Assembly (NCBI GenBank): GCA_900767675.1 | Contig: CAAFZX010000022.1 | Coordinates: forward strand, 62,001 to 126,000 | DNA length: 64,000 nucleotides | Direction of reading: 5' to 3' | Source: an uncultured Collinsella sp. | GTDB taxonomy: Bacteria; Actinomycetota; Coriobacteriia; Coriobacteriales; Coriobacteriaceae | Shown here: positions 35,383 to 43,703 of the stretch, piece after piece | Numbering within the stretch: position 1 is the first letter of the stretch | Layout: each line of letters opens with the position of its first letter | Translations under genes and position numbers: made by a program | The notes under the pieces: generated by a model | Told to the model about the DNA's origin: nothing | Seen by the model: only the letters and a program-made list of their open reading frames with translations | Database searches by the model: none

Positions 35383-35402
35383 AGGTGGGCCATGTGTCCC
35401 AT
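35383..35402. promoter_or_regulatory. Shared 20-base motif upstream of lipoprotein A
   Basis: AGGTGGGCCATGTGTCCCAT; 19 of 20 bases match 36340-36359. Its core GGGxCATxTGxCCC is a near palindrome. Either a regulator site or a trace of the duplication that made both lipoproteins. Confidence 0.45.
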
Positions 35403-35448
35403 TCTGGGGGCCGGATTTGCGCCGACAAGTGGCAATATGCCCGGGCGT

Positions 35449-35485
35449 AAAAGAGGGGAGGGCCGGCCGATTCGATCCTCCCCTG
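35449..35485 (-). terminator. Terminator after the second lipoprotein
   Basis: AGGGGAGG (35454-35461) pairs with CCTCCCCT (35477-35484); on the minus strand TTTTA follows. Confidence 0.75.
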
Positions 35486-35537
35486 GCTGGGCGTCCGATC
35501 ATTTAATGACTGCGCATGCGATGCTGCGTGTGAGCCC

Positions 35538-36143
35538 CTAATGCTTGATCTCGATGCTCGAAATCTCGACTTCGCGTGCCTCGGCAACTGCCTTCGCCAT
35601 GTCATCGGGAAACTCGATGGAGTTGAGGAGCGCCTCGGCTTCTTTCTTGTGCTGGTCGAAGTTCGAGATGAGGACGTAGACGCTTCCCGGCTCAACGTCG
35701 GTAAAAAGCATGGTTGAGATGCCGCTGTTGTCCTCGTATGTTCCGACGAGCCACGTCCTGCCGTTATACTCGACGGACCCGCCATCCTTCCACTGGAACG
35801 TATCCCTCTTCTTTTCCGCCTGGTCGGCGTGGGATTCCTCGGCCGTCAGCGCTTTTTTCCAAACGGGGATAAAGCGATCGGCCGAACCGTTCTCGTCTTC
35901 GGGGAAAGTGAGCTGGACCTTGTCGGCATTCTTGCCAGCGGAGTCGCTTACGCCAACGCCCTCGGGCATCTCGACCTTAAACCAGATAAAGTCAGTCTTT
36001 TCGGCGACGGGGGCCTTTTCCTTGCCTTCGCTCTTGGATGCGCTGCTGCCCCCGCCCGATGCGTTCCCGCCGCAGCCGACAAGGGCGAGTGCGGCAAAGA
36101 GGGCGATGCAAAGGGAAAGGATCGTTAGGGTCTTTTTCTTCAT
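35538..36143 (-). CDS. Putative lipoprotein, paralogue B
   Basis: 201 residues from ATG 36143, which has AAGGAGG upstream; the frame begins at 36176. Signal peptide ends LVGC, then a Ser/Gly/Lys linker and DFIWFKVEMPEGVGVSD, SADRFIPV and a final REVEISSIEIKH. Strongly similar in plan to the lipoprotein next to it at 34718-35311. Function unknown. Confidence 0.82.
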   Translation of the reverse strand: MKKKTLTILSLCIALFAALALVGCGGNASGGGSSASKSEGKEKAPVAEKTDFIWFKVEMPEGVGVSDSAGKNADKVQLTFPEDENGSADRFIPVWKKALTAEESHADQAEKKRDTFQWKDGGSVEYNGRTWLVGTYEDNSGISTMLFTDVEPGSVYVLISNFDQHKKEAEALLNSIEFPDDMAKAVAEAREVEISSIEIKH

Positions 36144-36339
36144 GGTGGTGTCCTCCTTGTCTGTCGGTGACATCACGGCGCCGCATGCTGTTGGGGTACT
36201 GATTGCGCTGGCGGCGGATGTCTCTGTGTGCTGTGCGGCTTATGCCTCCGTTCATCGCTTGTGGCCGTTGCGCGGCCGTTCCCCAACGGGTTCCTTACTT
36301 ATAGATATGCCCCAGCTTGTGCTGCCCGGGAGTCTCGAA

Positions 36340-36359
36340 AGGTGGGCCATATGTCCCAT
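36340..36359. promoter_or_regulatory. Shared 20-base motif upstream of lipoprotein B
   Basis: AGGTGGGCCATATGTCCCAT, one base different from 35383-35402; about 200 bases upstream of this lipoprotein compared with about 70 for the other. Confidence 0.45.
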
Positions 36360-36428
36360 GTTTGCGTGTGCGGGCTTGCCGCAAGGTGGGCCTGGTGCTG
36401 GGCAAGCGTGCGGTTTGGTTGATGCTCC

Positions 36429-36443
36429 CAATGTTGCGCAACA
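36429..36443. promoter_or_regulatory. Palindrome CAATGTTGCGCAACA, site 2
   Basis: Identical to 26334-26348; 63 bases before the start of the second zinc-ribbon membrane protein gene and between it and the divergent lipoprotein. Confidence 0.5.
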
Positions 36444-36506
36444 GCGATGCTGGCTTGAGGTTTTAGACTTGGCTGTGACAAAAGCTAAACCACGAAAGGT
36501 CGAACG

Positions 36507-37345
36507 ATGTTCTGTCAAAAATGCGGACAGCAAGTGCCTGATGGATCGACGTTTTGTACGCACTGTGGGGCCTCGCTGGCGGGTGGCTCCGCGCCGGCAT
36601 CTGCAGGCACTGGTCCTTCCTCTGCCCCGGGCCTGACCCAATCGATGCCGCCGGTCGCGCCTGCGCCTCAAAAGCCTAAGAGCAAGGCGCCGGTCATTAT
36701 CGCGGTGGCGTGTGCCGCCGTGGTACTCCTCGGGGGTGGCACGGTGTTTGCGCTCACGATGCTTAACGGGTCCAAGAGCTCTGACACGCAGATTTCGGTG
36801 ATCGATACCGGGTCTTCGGACGAGAAAGATTCTTCTGCCAAGAAGAAGGATGACAAGTCCAAGGCCAAGGAGTCTTCGTCGTCCGATGACGAGGCCGTTC
36901 CCGAGGACGAATCGGCATACTACGGTTCGGGCGATTCGGACGATTACCTAACCGACGTGTATACGTACACGAACGACATGCACCCTTATAGCATGTCGAT
37001 TCCCAATCGCTTTGAGATGGAAGATACTCCCAGCGGCAGCGGCACCAGGTATGAGGATCCGGAGACGGGTTTTGTGATCAACCTGTTTGGCTACGTCAAC
37101 ATTAACGAAGAAACCGCACACGAGATGTTCGTCGAGCGGACACCTCGGGCAAGGCCGATCTCTATACCGCAGAGGGCGACAACTGGTACGTGGTCTCGTG
37201 GCGCGAGGGCGATACGATCATTTACGAAAAGACGATCGTCACGGATTCGACGATTGCCACGGCGCATTTGGAGTACTCGACTGCAAACCGCGACATGGGG
37301 TCGAAGATTATCGATACGCTGTTGCCGACGTTCCAGGTGGACTAG
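36507..37345 (+). pseudogene. Zinc-ribbon membrane protein, frameshifted near the 3' end
   Basis: The zinc ribbon CQKCGQQVPDGSTFCTHCG (residues 3-21) is followed by a Pro/Ala linker, a transmembrane helix (about 58-80), a Ser/Lys/Asp-rich linker, and an outer domain beginning YTNDMHPYSMSIPNRFEM. After NEETAHEMFVER the frame becomes Arg/Pro-rich and unlike a protein up to 37361. Reading the -1 frame from about base 37140 instead gives DTSGKADLYTAEGDNWYVV and ends at TAG 37343-37345. One missing G in GCGGACACC would explain it; the repaired protein is 279 residues. It may be a real inactivation, a phase-variable run or a sequencing error. Confidence 0.8.
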
Positions 37346-37393
37346 GCGTCCGTGCCTATAGCCGGCAATCGGAAACGCCGATAACCAGAGCTC

Positions 37394-37486
37394 CTGACAG
37401 CCTTTGTCTTATGGGCTAGACTGGGCTTGAATAAGATCGATGAATGGGACAACCGCTTCCTGGCGTCGTTGTCCCATTTTTTATTA
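37394..37486 (+). promoter_or_regulatory. Promoter with an immediate terminator: attenuator or small RNA before fchA-folD
   Basis: CTGACA (37394-37399), a 17-base spacer and TAGACT (37417-37422) predict a start near 37429. Bases 37443-37478 form a hairpin (AATGGGACAAC with GTTGTCCCATT), then TTTTTTA. The transcript would be about 57 bases and stop 46 bases before the fchA-like start. It may also end the upstream zinc-ribbon gene. Confidence 0.5.
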
Positions 37487-37531
37487 TGCGTGCGGCCCGT
37501 GGTGGCCGGCGCGGTGGGCAGGGGTGTTTCG

Positions 37532-38164
37532 ATGAGCCAAGAGATGATGGATAAAACCTGTCGCGGTTTTGCCGAGGCGTTGGCTGCACGCGAGCCGGTT
37601 CCCGGCGGCGGCAGCGCCAGCGCGTTTGTGGGGGCGCTGGGTGCCTCGCTGTGCGGGATGGTTGCTCGCTATGGTGCGACGAACCCCGCGCTTGCCGATC
37701 GCGCAGACGATCTGACGCACGCGTTTGCCCAAGCAGACGAGCTGGCTCAGGAGCTTGTGGGTCTGGTTGCCGAGGACGTTCGTGCGTACGGCCAGGTGTC
37801 CGCTGCGTACGGTATTTCGCGCGAGGATCCGGCTCGACCGGCTGCGATTCAGGACGCGTTGCGCGTGGCGGCCATGCCGCCGTATCGGATCATGGATGCC
37901 TGTGGGCGCGCGCTGGCGCTGCTCGAGGACATGGCAGACAAGGGCTCGCGCCAACTGCTGTCCGACGTGGCATGCGGCGCCGTGTTTTGCCGCGCTGCCA
38001 TGCAGGGCGCGAGCTTGACGCTCTTTGCGAACACCACGTCTATGAAGGATCGTGCCCGCGCCGAGGAGCTCGAGGCTGCATGTGACGAGCTGCTCGATAC
38101 GTGGCTGCCGCGCGCCGATGCTCTGGCGCGCCGCGCCGCTGACGCCGCAAGGAAGAGGGGATAG
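37532..38164 (+). CDS. fchA: Cyclodeaminase/cyclohydrolase-family protein (FchA-like)
   Basis: 210 residues from ATG 37532; the frame opens earlier at 37427 but that part overlaps the terminator. VPGGGSASAFVGALGASL (about residues 22-39) is the signature of the formiminotransferase-cyclodeaminase C-terminal family, used as methenyl-THF cyclohydrolase or formimino-THF cyclodeaminase. It lies 2 bases upstream of folD and is surely cotranscribed. With fhs it fits interconversion of formyl-, methenyl- and methylene-THF. Exact substrate not decided by sequence. Confidence 0.82.
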   Translation: MSQEMMDKTCRGFAEALAAREPVPGGGSASAFVGALGASLCGMVARYGATNPALADRADDLTHAFAQADELAQELVGLVAEDVRAYGQVSAAYGISREDPARPAAIQDALRVAAMPPYRIMDACGRALALLEDMADKGSRQLLSDVACGAVFCRAAMQGASLTLFANTTSMKDRARAEELEAACDELLDTWLPRADALARRAADAARKRG

Positions 38165-38166
38165 CC

Positions 38167-39021
38167 ATGGCAGAGCTGTTGAAGGGCGCTCCCGTCGCCC
38201 GCGCGTTGACTGAGGAGCTTGCCGCTCGCTGCGTGGCTTTGCGCGAGCACGGCGTTGTTCCGACGCTTGCTATCGTGCGCGTGGGCGAGCGCGAGGACGA
38301 CCTGTCCTACGAGCGCGGTGCACTCAAACGCTGCGAAAAGGTTGGCATCGAAGCTCGCCGCGTGTTGCTTCCTGCCGATGTTTCGCAGGATGGGCTGCTG
38401 GCGGCTATTAAGGACATCAACGCCGACCTCGCTGTTCACGGATGTCTGATGTTTCGTCCGTTGCCTGCTGGGCTTGACGAGGATGCAGTTGCCGCGGCAC
38501 TCGATCCCGCCAAGGATGTTGACTCCATGACGCCGGCCTCGCTGCTTACCACGCTCTCGGGGCGAGGCGAGGGCTTTGCTCCTTGCACCGCCGAGGCCGT
38601 GCTGGCGTTGCTGGACCATTACGGCGTTGAGCTGGATGGGGCCAAGGTCGCGGTCGTCGGTCGATCGCTGGTGATTGGCCGTCCCGTTGCCGCCATGCTT
38701 ACGGCTCGCAATGCCACAGTGACGACGTGCCATACGCATACGCGCGACTTGGCTGCCGAGTGCCGTTCCGCCGACATTGTTGTTGCCGCGGTTGGACGTG
38801 CGCACACGATTGGCGCGGATGCGGTTCGCGAGGGCCAGACGATCATCGATGTGGGTATTAACTGGGACGAGGCCGCCGGCAAGCTGGTCGGCGACGTCGA
38901 TTTTGATGCTGCGGAGCCGGTTGTTGGCGCAATTACTCCCGTGCCGGGCGGCGTGGGGGCTGGGACCTCGGCGATCCTCGCCAAACACGTGATCGAGGCG
39001 TCGGAGCGTGCATCGAAATAG
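38167..39021 (+). CDS. folD: Bifunctional methylene-THF dehydrogenase / methenyl-THF cyclohydrolase
   Basis: 284 residues, normal length. The family segment CLMFRPLPAGLDEDAV (about 99-114), VVGRSLVIGRPVAAML (about 161-176, dinucleotide site), and the terminal TPVPGGVGAGTSAIL are all clear. The catalytic Lys expected in the Y-x(3)-K motif appears as YERGALKRCEK, with Lys near residue 55. Cytoplasmic one-carbon metabolism; cotranscribed with the FchA-like gene. Confidence 0.93.
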   Translation: MAELLKGAPVARALTEELAARCVALREHGVVPTLAIVRVGEREDDLSYERGALKRCEKVGIEARRVLLPADVSQDGLLAAIKDINADLAVHGCLMFRPLPAGLDEDAVAAALDPAKDVDSMTPASLLTTLSGRGEGFAPCTAEAVLALLDHYGVELDGAKVAVVGRSLVIGRPVAAMLTARNATVTTCHTHTRDLAAECRSADIVVAAVGRAHTIGADAVREGQTIIDVGINWDEAAGKLVGDVDFDAAEPVVGAITPVPGGVGAGTSAILAKHVIEASERASK

Positions 39022-39060
39022 GCGTTTTGGGCTGTATGAAGGGTCAGTTATATACCCACT

Positions 39061-39286
39061 GTGCAAAAAACGCCAAATATGAGTACTGTTGCCAAGATAG
39101 TCACATATGTTTTAGGTCTTTTTGGCTTCCTAGCGATATTCATTCTCGTTAGGGAGCTTATTTTATTGAACCTATGGGGAATAACGTTGTCTTGCTTTTG
39201 GACAAATGGGGATTTTCGGCACTCGTTACGAGGAAATTTGCTGCTACTAAATTGGTGACAGTACTCATATTTGGCATTTTTTGCAC
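39061..39286. repeat. MITE-like element with 35-base terminal inverted repeats
   Basis: Arms 39061-39095 and 39252-39286 match at 32 of 35 positions; the 156-base interior is AT-rich compared with flanks. No transposase and no clear target duplication. It lies between folD and a C69 dipeptidase. A hydrophobic frame inside starts at ATG 39079 but has no ribosome site. Confidence 0.75.
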
Positions 39287-39376
39287 ACAGGGGTCCCGAA
39301 GAGTCGCGGTTTCGCCCTTTTTGCGCCGAAGCGATACACTGTTGCCGTTTGATTTCTTCGCTCAAGGAGGATGCGC

Positions 39377-40900
39377 ATGCCGTGCACAACGATTTTGGTT
39401 GGTAAGAACGCGAGCTACGACGGGTCGACGCTGGTTGCCCGCAATGAGGACTCGTCCAACGGGGTATTTGAGCCCAAGCGTATGCGCGTGGTGCATCCCG
39501 ACGAGCAGCCGCGCGTCTACACGAGCGTCCTGAGCCACCTGACCGTTGAGCTGCCCGACAATCCCATGCGTTACACAAGCGTCCCCGACGTTGTTCCTGG
39601 TCATGGTATTTGGGCCGAGGCCGGTTTCAACGAGCTCAATGTTGGCATGTCCGCAACCGAGACGCTTACCACCAACGAGCGCGTCCGTGGCGCCGATCCG
39701 CTCGTGGACTATGTGTCCGCCAAGGGTAACGAGGGCGAGGACGGCTATGTGCCGGCACAACCCGGCGGCCTGGGCGAGGAGGACATGGTGACCCTGGTCC
39801 TACCGTACGCTAAGTCCGCCCGCGACGGCGTGCGTATCCTGGGCGACCTGCTCGAGCGCTACGGCACTTACGAGAACAACGGCATCGCCTTTAGTGACGT
39901 TGACGAGATCTGGTGGCTCGAGACCATCGGCGGCCACCACTGGATCGCCAAGCGCGTGCCCGATGACGCCTATGTGACCATGCCCAATCAGCTGGGTATC
40001 GATAGCTTTGACCTGGACGACGCCGAGGGCGCTCAGGTCGACCACATGTGCTCCGCCGACCTGCGCTCCTGGATGGCCGAGTGGCATCTGGACCTGACGT
40101 TGGGCGTCGAGAGCGACGGTCCCGCCGCGGTCTTCAACCCGCGCGAGGCCTTTGGCTCGCACAGCGACAGCGACCACGTCTACAACACGCCGCGCGCCTG
40201 GTACATGCAGCGCTGCCTCAATCCCAGCGATGTGTGGGACGGTCCCGACGCCGACTACACGCCCGAGAGCGACGACATCCCCTGGAGCCGCGTACCCGAG
40301 CGCAAGGTGACCATCGAGGACATCAAGTACGTGCTTTCGAGCCACTACCAGGGCACGGAGTATGACTGCTACGGGAGCAAGGGCACGCCCGCCACGCGCG
40401 GCGCCTATCGTCCTATCGGCATCAACCGCAACAGCCAGCTCGCCGTGCTGCAGCTGCGCCCCTATGCGCAGCCGGCATATCGCGCCGTGCAGTGGATGGC
40501 CTTTGGCTCCAACTCGTTTAACGCGCTGGTGCCGCTGTATGCCAATGTCGAGACCATGCCCGAGTACTATGCCGACACGCAGGCCCGTGTGACGTCCGAG
40601 AACTTCTATTGGGCGAATCGCCTGATTGGCGCCTTGGCCGATGTCCGCTTCCATGAGTGCGGCCGCGCGGTCGAGGACTACCAGGAGAAGGTCGGCGGCA
40701 TGGGCCACAAGCAGATTCACGACGTCGACGCTGCCGTAGCCGCCCTGCCCGAGGCCGAGGTGCCTGCCGAGCTCGCGCACGCCAACGAAGCCTTTGCCGA
40801 GCTCGTGCGCGTGGAGACCGATGCCCTGCTGGGCAAGGTGCTCTACACCACGAGTTGCGCCATGAAAAATTCCTTCGCGATGAACGACAACGTGAGGTAA
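39377..40900 (+). CDS. C69-family dipeptidase
   Basis: 507 residues from ATG 39377, chosen because AAGGAGG ends at 39370 and because it places the N-terminal-nucleophile cysteine at residue 3 (M-P-C-T-T). The N-terminal segment TILVGKNASYDGSTLVARNEDS is the signature of C69 (PepD-like) dipeptidases, which mature by removing residues before the Cys. Expected to split dipeptides for amino-acid use. No signal peptide, so cytoplasmic. Monocistronic. Confidence 0.92.
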   Translation: MPCTTILVGKNASYDGSTLVARNEDSSNGVFEPKRMRVVHPDEQPRVYTSVLSHLTVELPDNPMRYTSVPDVVPGHGIWAEAGFNELNVGMSATETLTTNERVRGADPLVDYVSAKGNEGEDGYVPAQPGGLGEEDMVTLVLPYAKSARDGVRILGDLLERYGTYENNGIAFSDVDEIWWLETIGGHHWIAKRVPDDAYVTMPNQLGIDSFDLDDAEGAQVDHMCSADLRSWMAEWHLDLTLGVESDGPAAVFNPREAFGSHSDSDHVYNTPRAWYMQRCLNPSDVWDGPDADYTPESDDIPWSRVPERKVTIEDIKYVLSSHYQGTEYDCYGSKGTPATRGAYRPIGINRNSQLAVLQLRPYAQPAYRAVQWMAFGSNSFNALVPLYANVETMPEYYADTQARVTSENFYWANRLIGALADVRFHECGRAVEDYQEKVGGMGHKQIHDVDAAVAALPEAEVPAELAHANEAFAELVRVETDALLGKVLYTTSCAMKNSFAMNDNVR

Positions 40901-40915
40901 GAACCGTCTTGTGAC

Positions 40916-40956
40916 GAGCGGGCGGGGCAAGCGCTGTCAAAGGCTTTGCCCCGCTC
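40916..40956 (+). terminator. Hairpin after the dipeptidase
   Basis: GAGCGGGCGGGGCAA (40916-40930) pairs with TTGCCCCGCTC (40946-40956) with one bulge. Only ATT follows, so termination is uncertain. Confidence 0.5.
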
Positions 40957-41047
40957 GATTCGCATCTGTGCGGTAAAACGTTTTGTGTCGTTCGCCCAAT
41001 CTTGGGTACAAGAAGGCCAATGCAGTTGTTCATGATTGGAGCAAACC

Positions 41048-41464
41048 ATGGTTATGAAACTCGATCAGCTTGTTAACGGTGCCATTAACGTGGGCTTTGG
41101 CGCCGCCGCCGTTGCCGTCGAGGGCGGCAAGAAGGTTCTCGACGACCTCAACACCAAGGGCGAACAGGTCCGCAAGGATGCCGGTGCTCCCGATATCGCC
41201 CGCAGCGTGTCCGACATGTTTGAGCAGGCGGGTGGCACCATCTCCGATCTGTCCGAGCGCCTGGGCATGCAGGGCGAAACCGCGGCGCAGCGCGTGCTCG
41301 ACGAGCTCATCCTTGCCCGCGTTCGCGTCATGGCCGCCCCCGAGCGCACGGCTTTCCTGGCCCATGTGCGCGACATTGTCGATTCGGTCGAGGACAACGT
41401 GACCTCGGTGCCCGTCGAGTCCGTTGAGCCCGACGATGCAGAGGACACCGAAGAGGCCGAGTAG
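41048..41464 (+). CDS. Small helical protein upstream of ubiB-like kinase
   Basis: 138 residues from ATG 41048 (TTGGAG upstream; a TTG at 41036 is in frame). Predicted mostly helical, with GAAAVAVEGGKKVLDDLNTKGEQVRKD like a phasin-type amphipathic helix and an acidic tail. No domain I can name. It lies 8 bases upstream of the UbiB-type gene, and a possible promoter TTGTGT/TACAAG (40983-41012, 18-base spacing) precedes it. Small phasin-like proteins next to UbiB kinases are common in Actinobacteria by my recall; function unknown. Confidence 0.75.
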   Translation: MVMKLDQLVNGAINVGFGAAAVAVEGGKKVLDDLNTKGEQVRKDAGAPDIARSVSDMFEQAGGTISDLSERLGMQGETAAQRVLDELILARVRVMAAPERTAFLAHVRDIVDSVEDNVTSVPVESVEPDDAEDTEEAE

Positions 41465-41472
41465 CAGCGCAG

Positions 41473-43236
41473 ATGGCAGATTCCACCACCGATTACAACA
41501 ATCTAGATCCCTTGGATGACGAGGCGGCGGTTGTCGACGAGGTCGAGGCCGCCGTCTCGGGCGCTCGCAAGATGCCGCGCGCTGTCGACATGGTCCCCGA
41601 AGAGCCCGACGCGATGGCGCCGGATGAGGAATACCAGCTCACACCGGCGGGCCGTCGCGAGCGCATCGGGCAGATCGTTCGCCTGGTCAAAAAGTATCGT
41701 GTGTGGGACAACCTCACGCCGGTCCGCCTGCGCCGCCTGCTCGAAGAGCTCGGCCCCATGTTCGTCAAGATGGGGCAGATCCTGGCTAACCGCTCCGAAA
41801 TCTTGCCGCAGCGGTTTTGCGACGAGCTGCGCCGCCTGCGCTCTGACGTAGAGCCGGTGCCTTACGAGGTGGTGCTCCGCTGCCTGGAAGAGGAATACGG
41901 CCAGCGCCTGGGGCAGATGTTCGACGCCATCGACCCAAACCCGCTCGGCAGCGCGTCGCTCGCGCAAGTGCATCGCGCCCGCCTGGTGACGGGCGAGGAC
42001 GTGGCCGTTAAGGTGCAGCGCCCCGGCGCGCAGCAGGTCATGGCGCAGGACATCGACATCATCCGCTCGGTGGTGCGTATTGTTTCCAAGTTCGTCAACA
42101 CCGATCAGTTTGTGGACCTGCACGGCGTTGTCGAGGAGCTGTGGACCTCGTTTCGCGAGGAGACCAACTTTTTGGCCGAGGCCAAAAACCTCAACGATTT
42201 TTATGAGTTCCACAAGAGTGTGCGCGGCGTGTCGTGCCCCAAATCCTATTTGGACCTTTGCACCGAGCACGTGGTGGTCATGGACTACATTGACGGCATC
42301 TCCATCGCCGATCCCAAGCGCCTGGTGGCCGAGGGTTATGAGTTGGAAAAGATCGGCGCCGTAATCGTCGAAGATTATTCGACGCAGGTACTCGACGACG
42401 GCTTTTTCCATGCCGACCCGCATGCGGGAAACATCATTCTCAAGGACGGCATTGTCTACTTTATCGACCTGGGCATGGTCGGGCGCATGTCGAGTCACGA
42501 CCGCGGTATCGTCAAAGACATGATCTTTGCCGTGGCCGAGGGCGACGTGCCCAAGCTCAAGGATTCGCTCATGCGTTTTGCCGTGACGCGCGGCGATTCG
42601 GCCGAGCTCGACCATTCTGCCTTTTTGTCTGACTTGGACTTTATCGTTGCCGACTTTGCCGGCCTTGATCTTAAGGACCTGGATATCGGCGAGTTTTTAA
42701 CCTCGCTGCTCAATCTGGCGCGTAAAAACGATGTCGAGCTGCCGAGCGTGGTGACGATGTTCGCCCGCGGCATGGTGACGCTCGAGGGCCTCCTGACCGA
42801 GTATATGCCCAACGTCAACATGATTCAGATCATCCAGACGCACATCAAAAACGAGAAAAGCACCTATGCGCGCGTGCGCGATATGGGGCGCGACCTTGCC
42901 GCGAGCAGCTATCGCGCGGCAAAGGGCTCGCTCGAGGCGGCCGAGTATCTGGGCTTGGCCTCTCGTATGCTCACGCGCGGCCAGCTTAAGGTGAACACCC
43001 AGATCATGAGTAGCGATAAGGCGCTGCGGCAGCTGGGCGGAATTATCGACCGCATGTCGATGGCAATTGTGATCGCCGGTCTGTTTATCGGTTCGTCGGT
43101 GGTGTACTACGCGCGCATCGAGCCGGTTGTGTTTGGTATCCCGGTCATTGGCTTTTTGGGCTACGTGAGCGCGCTGGTGCTGGCGGTTATGCTGGGTCGC
43201 GAGATCTGGCTCAACAGCCACGGCAGAAAGCGTTAA
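41473..43236 (+). CDS. ABC1/UbiB-family atypical kinase
   Basis: 587 residues. The family A-rich loop is PLGSASLAQVHRA (about 157-169), the ATP lysine is in VAVKVQRP, and FHADPHAGN with IDLGMVG carry the metal ligands. Two C-terminal membrane helices (about 537-580) anchor it. UbiB/ADCK proteins support isoprenoid-lipid or quinone metabolism as ATPases; Collinsella-type anaerobes use menaquinone if any. Probably cotranscribed with the small helical protein ahead of it. Confidence 0.92.
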   Translation: MADSTTDYNNLDPLDDEAAVVDEVEAAVSGARKMPRAVDMVPEEPDAMAPDEEYQLTPAGRRERIGQIVRLVKKYRVWDNLTPVRLRRLLEELGPMFVKMGQILANRSEILPQRFCDELRRLRSDVEPVPYEVVLRCLEEEYGQRLGQMFDAIDPNPLGSASLAQVHRARLVTGEDVAVKVQRPGAQQVMAQDIDIIRSVVRIVSKFVNTDQFVDLHGVVEELWTSFREETNFLAEAKNLNDFYEFHKSVRGVSCPKSYLDLCTEHVVVMDYIDGISIADPKRLVAEGYELEKIGAVIVEDYSTQVLDDGFFHADPHAGNIILKDGIVYFIDLGMVGRMSSHDRGIVKDMIFAVAEGDVPKLKDSLMRFAVTRGDSAELDHSAFLSDLDFIVADFAGLDLKDLDIGEFLTSLLNLARKNDVELPSVVTMFARGMVTLEGLLTEYMPNVNMIQIIQTHIKNEKSTYARVRDMGRDLAASSYRAAKGSLEAAEYLGLASRMLTRGQLKVNTQIMSSDKALRQLGGIIDRMSMAIVIAGLFIGSSVVYYARIEPVVFGIPVIGFLGYVSALVLAVMLGREIWLNSHGRKR

Positions 43237-43323
43237 CGATTCCTCGGGGACGCAGGATGGCAGATCGGTTTGCCCAACGTCCCACCCGCACTCTTTTCTA
43301 TCGCAAACCATAGCTTTTACCTT

Positions 43324-43353
43324 GGGCTTCGCCTGCGTGCGGAGCCCTTTTGC
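43324..43353 (+). terminator. Terminator after the UbiB-like gene
   Basis: GGGCT and AGCCC around a GC-rich loop, then TTTTG. Overlaps the -35 of the riboswitch promoter. Confidence 0.55.
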
Positions 43354-43378
43354 GTGCTACCATACTGACAGTAATAAT
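43350..43378 (+). promoter_or_regulatory. Promoter of the cobalamin riboswitch transcript
   Basis: TTGCGT (43350-43355), 17-base spacer, AATAAT (43373-43378); riboswitch elements begin directly downstream. Confidence 0.45.
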
Positions 43379-43384
43379 CGATGG

Positions 43385-43560
43385 CCTAGATGGTGGTGCG
43401 GAGACGCACGAATGCGCGGTTTTCCTGCGCGTTTGGGAGAATCGGGGTGCAAGTCCCCGGCTGTACCAGTAACCGTAATTCCTCTTGGCTCGGGAAGCTC
43501 GCGTCGCAGATCGGACGGCGCGCCCGGGTCACTAAGGTTAAGTCGGATCGCCTCCCATCT
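43385..43560 (+). promoter_or_regulatory. Cobalamin (B12) riboswitch
   Basis: The core GGGAGAATCGGGG, then TGCAAGTCCCCGGCTGTACC, then AGTAACCGTAA at 43434-43478 matches the conserved P3-P4-J6/3 part of cobalamin aptamers (GGGAA-GGTG-AAAATCC-GC-ACTGTAA type). Two hairpins precede it (GTGCG/CGCAC, GCGC/GCGC), and a degenerate B12-box-like GTCGCAGATCGG lies at 43503-43514. A leader of about 140 bases follows before the chosen gene start, with GGGGGACCCC-type alternative pairings that could hide a ribosome site. It should lower expression of the DUF4430 genes when cobalamin is plentiful. Class and boundaries approximate. Confidence 0.72.
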
Positions 43561-43703
43561 TGCACGCGGCCGCGGCGCATGCCGCCGGTACGCGTTGGGC
43601 TCTGGAGGGAAGGGGGACCCCGATGGGGGTGCTCGAGCGCAATACGCGCAATGACGTGGGGCAGCCGCTGGGCGATGCTCCAAGTGCAGACAGTAGGAGA
43701 CAA

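Noticed and set aside
39061..39258. Hydrophobic 65-residue frame inside the MITE-like element
   Set aside because: It begins inside the terminal repeat with no ribosome site, and the composition follows from AT-rich repeat DNA; a type I toxin was considered but no antisense RNA signal was seen.
43560..43703. Upstream in-frame extension of the large DUF4430 protein
   Set aside because: It overlaps the riboswitch leader; AGGAG before ATG 43704 and the position of the signal peptide favour the later start, although ATG 43623 cannot be excluded.
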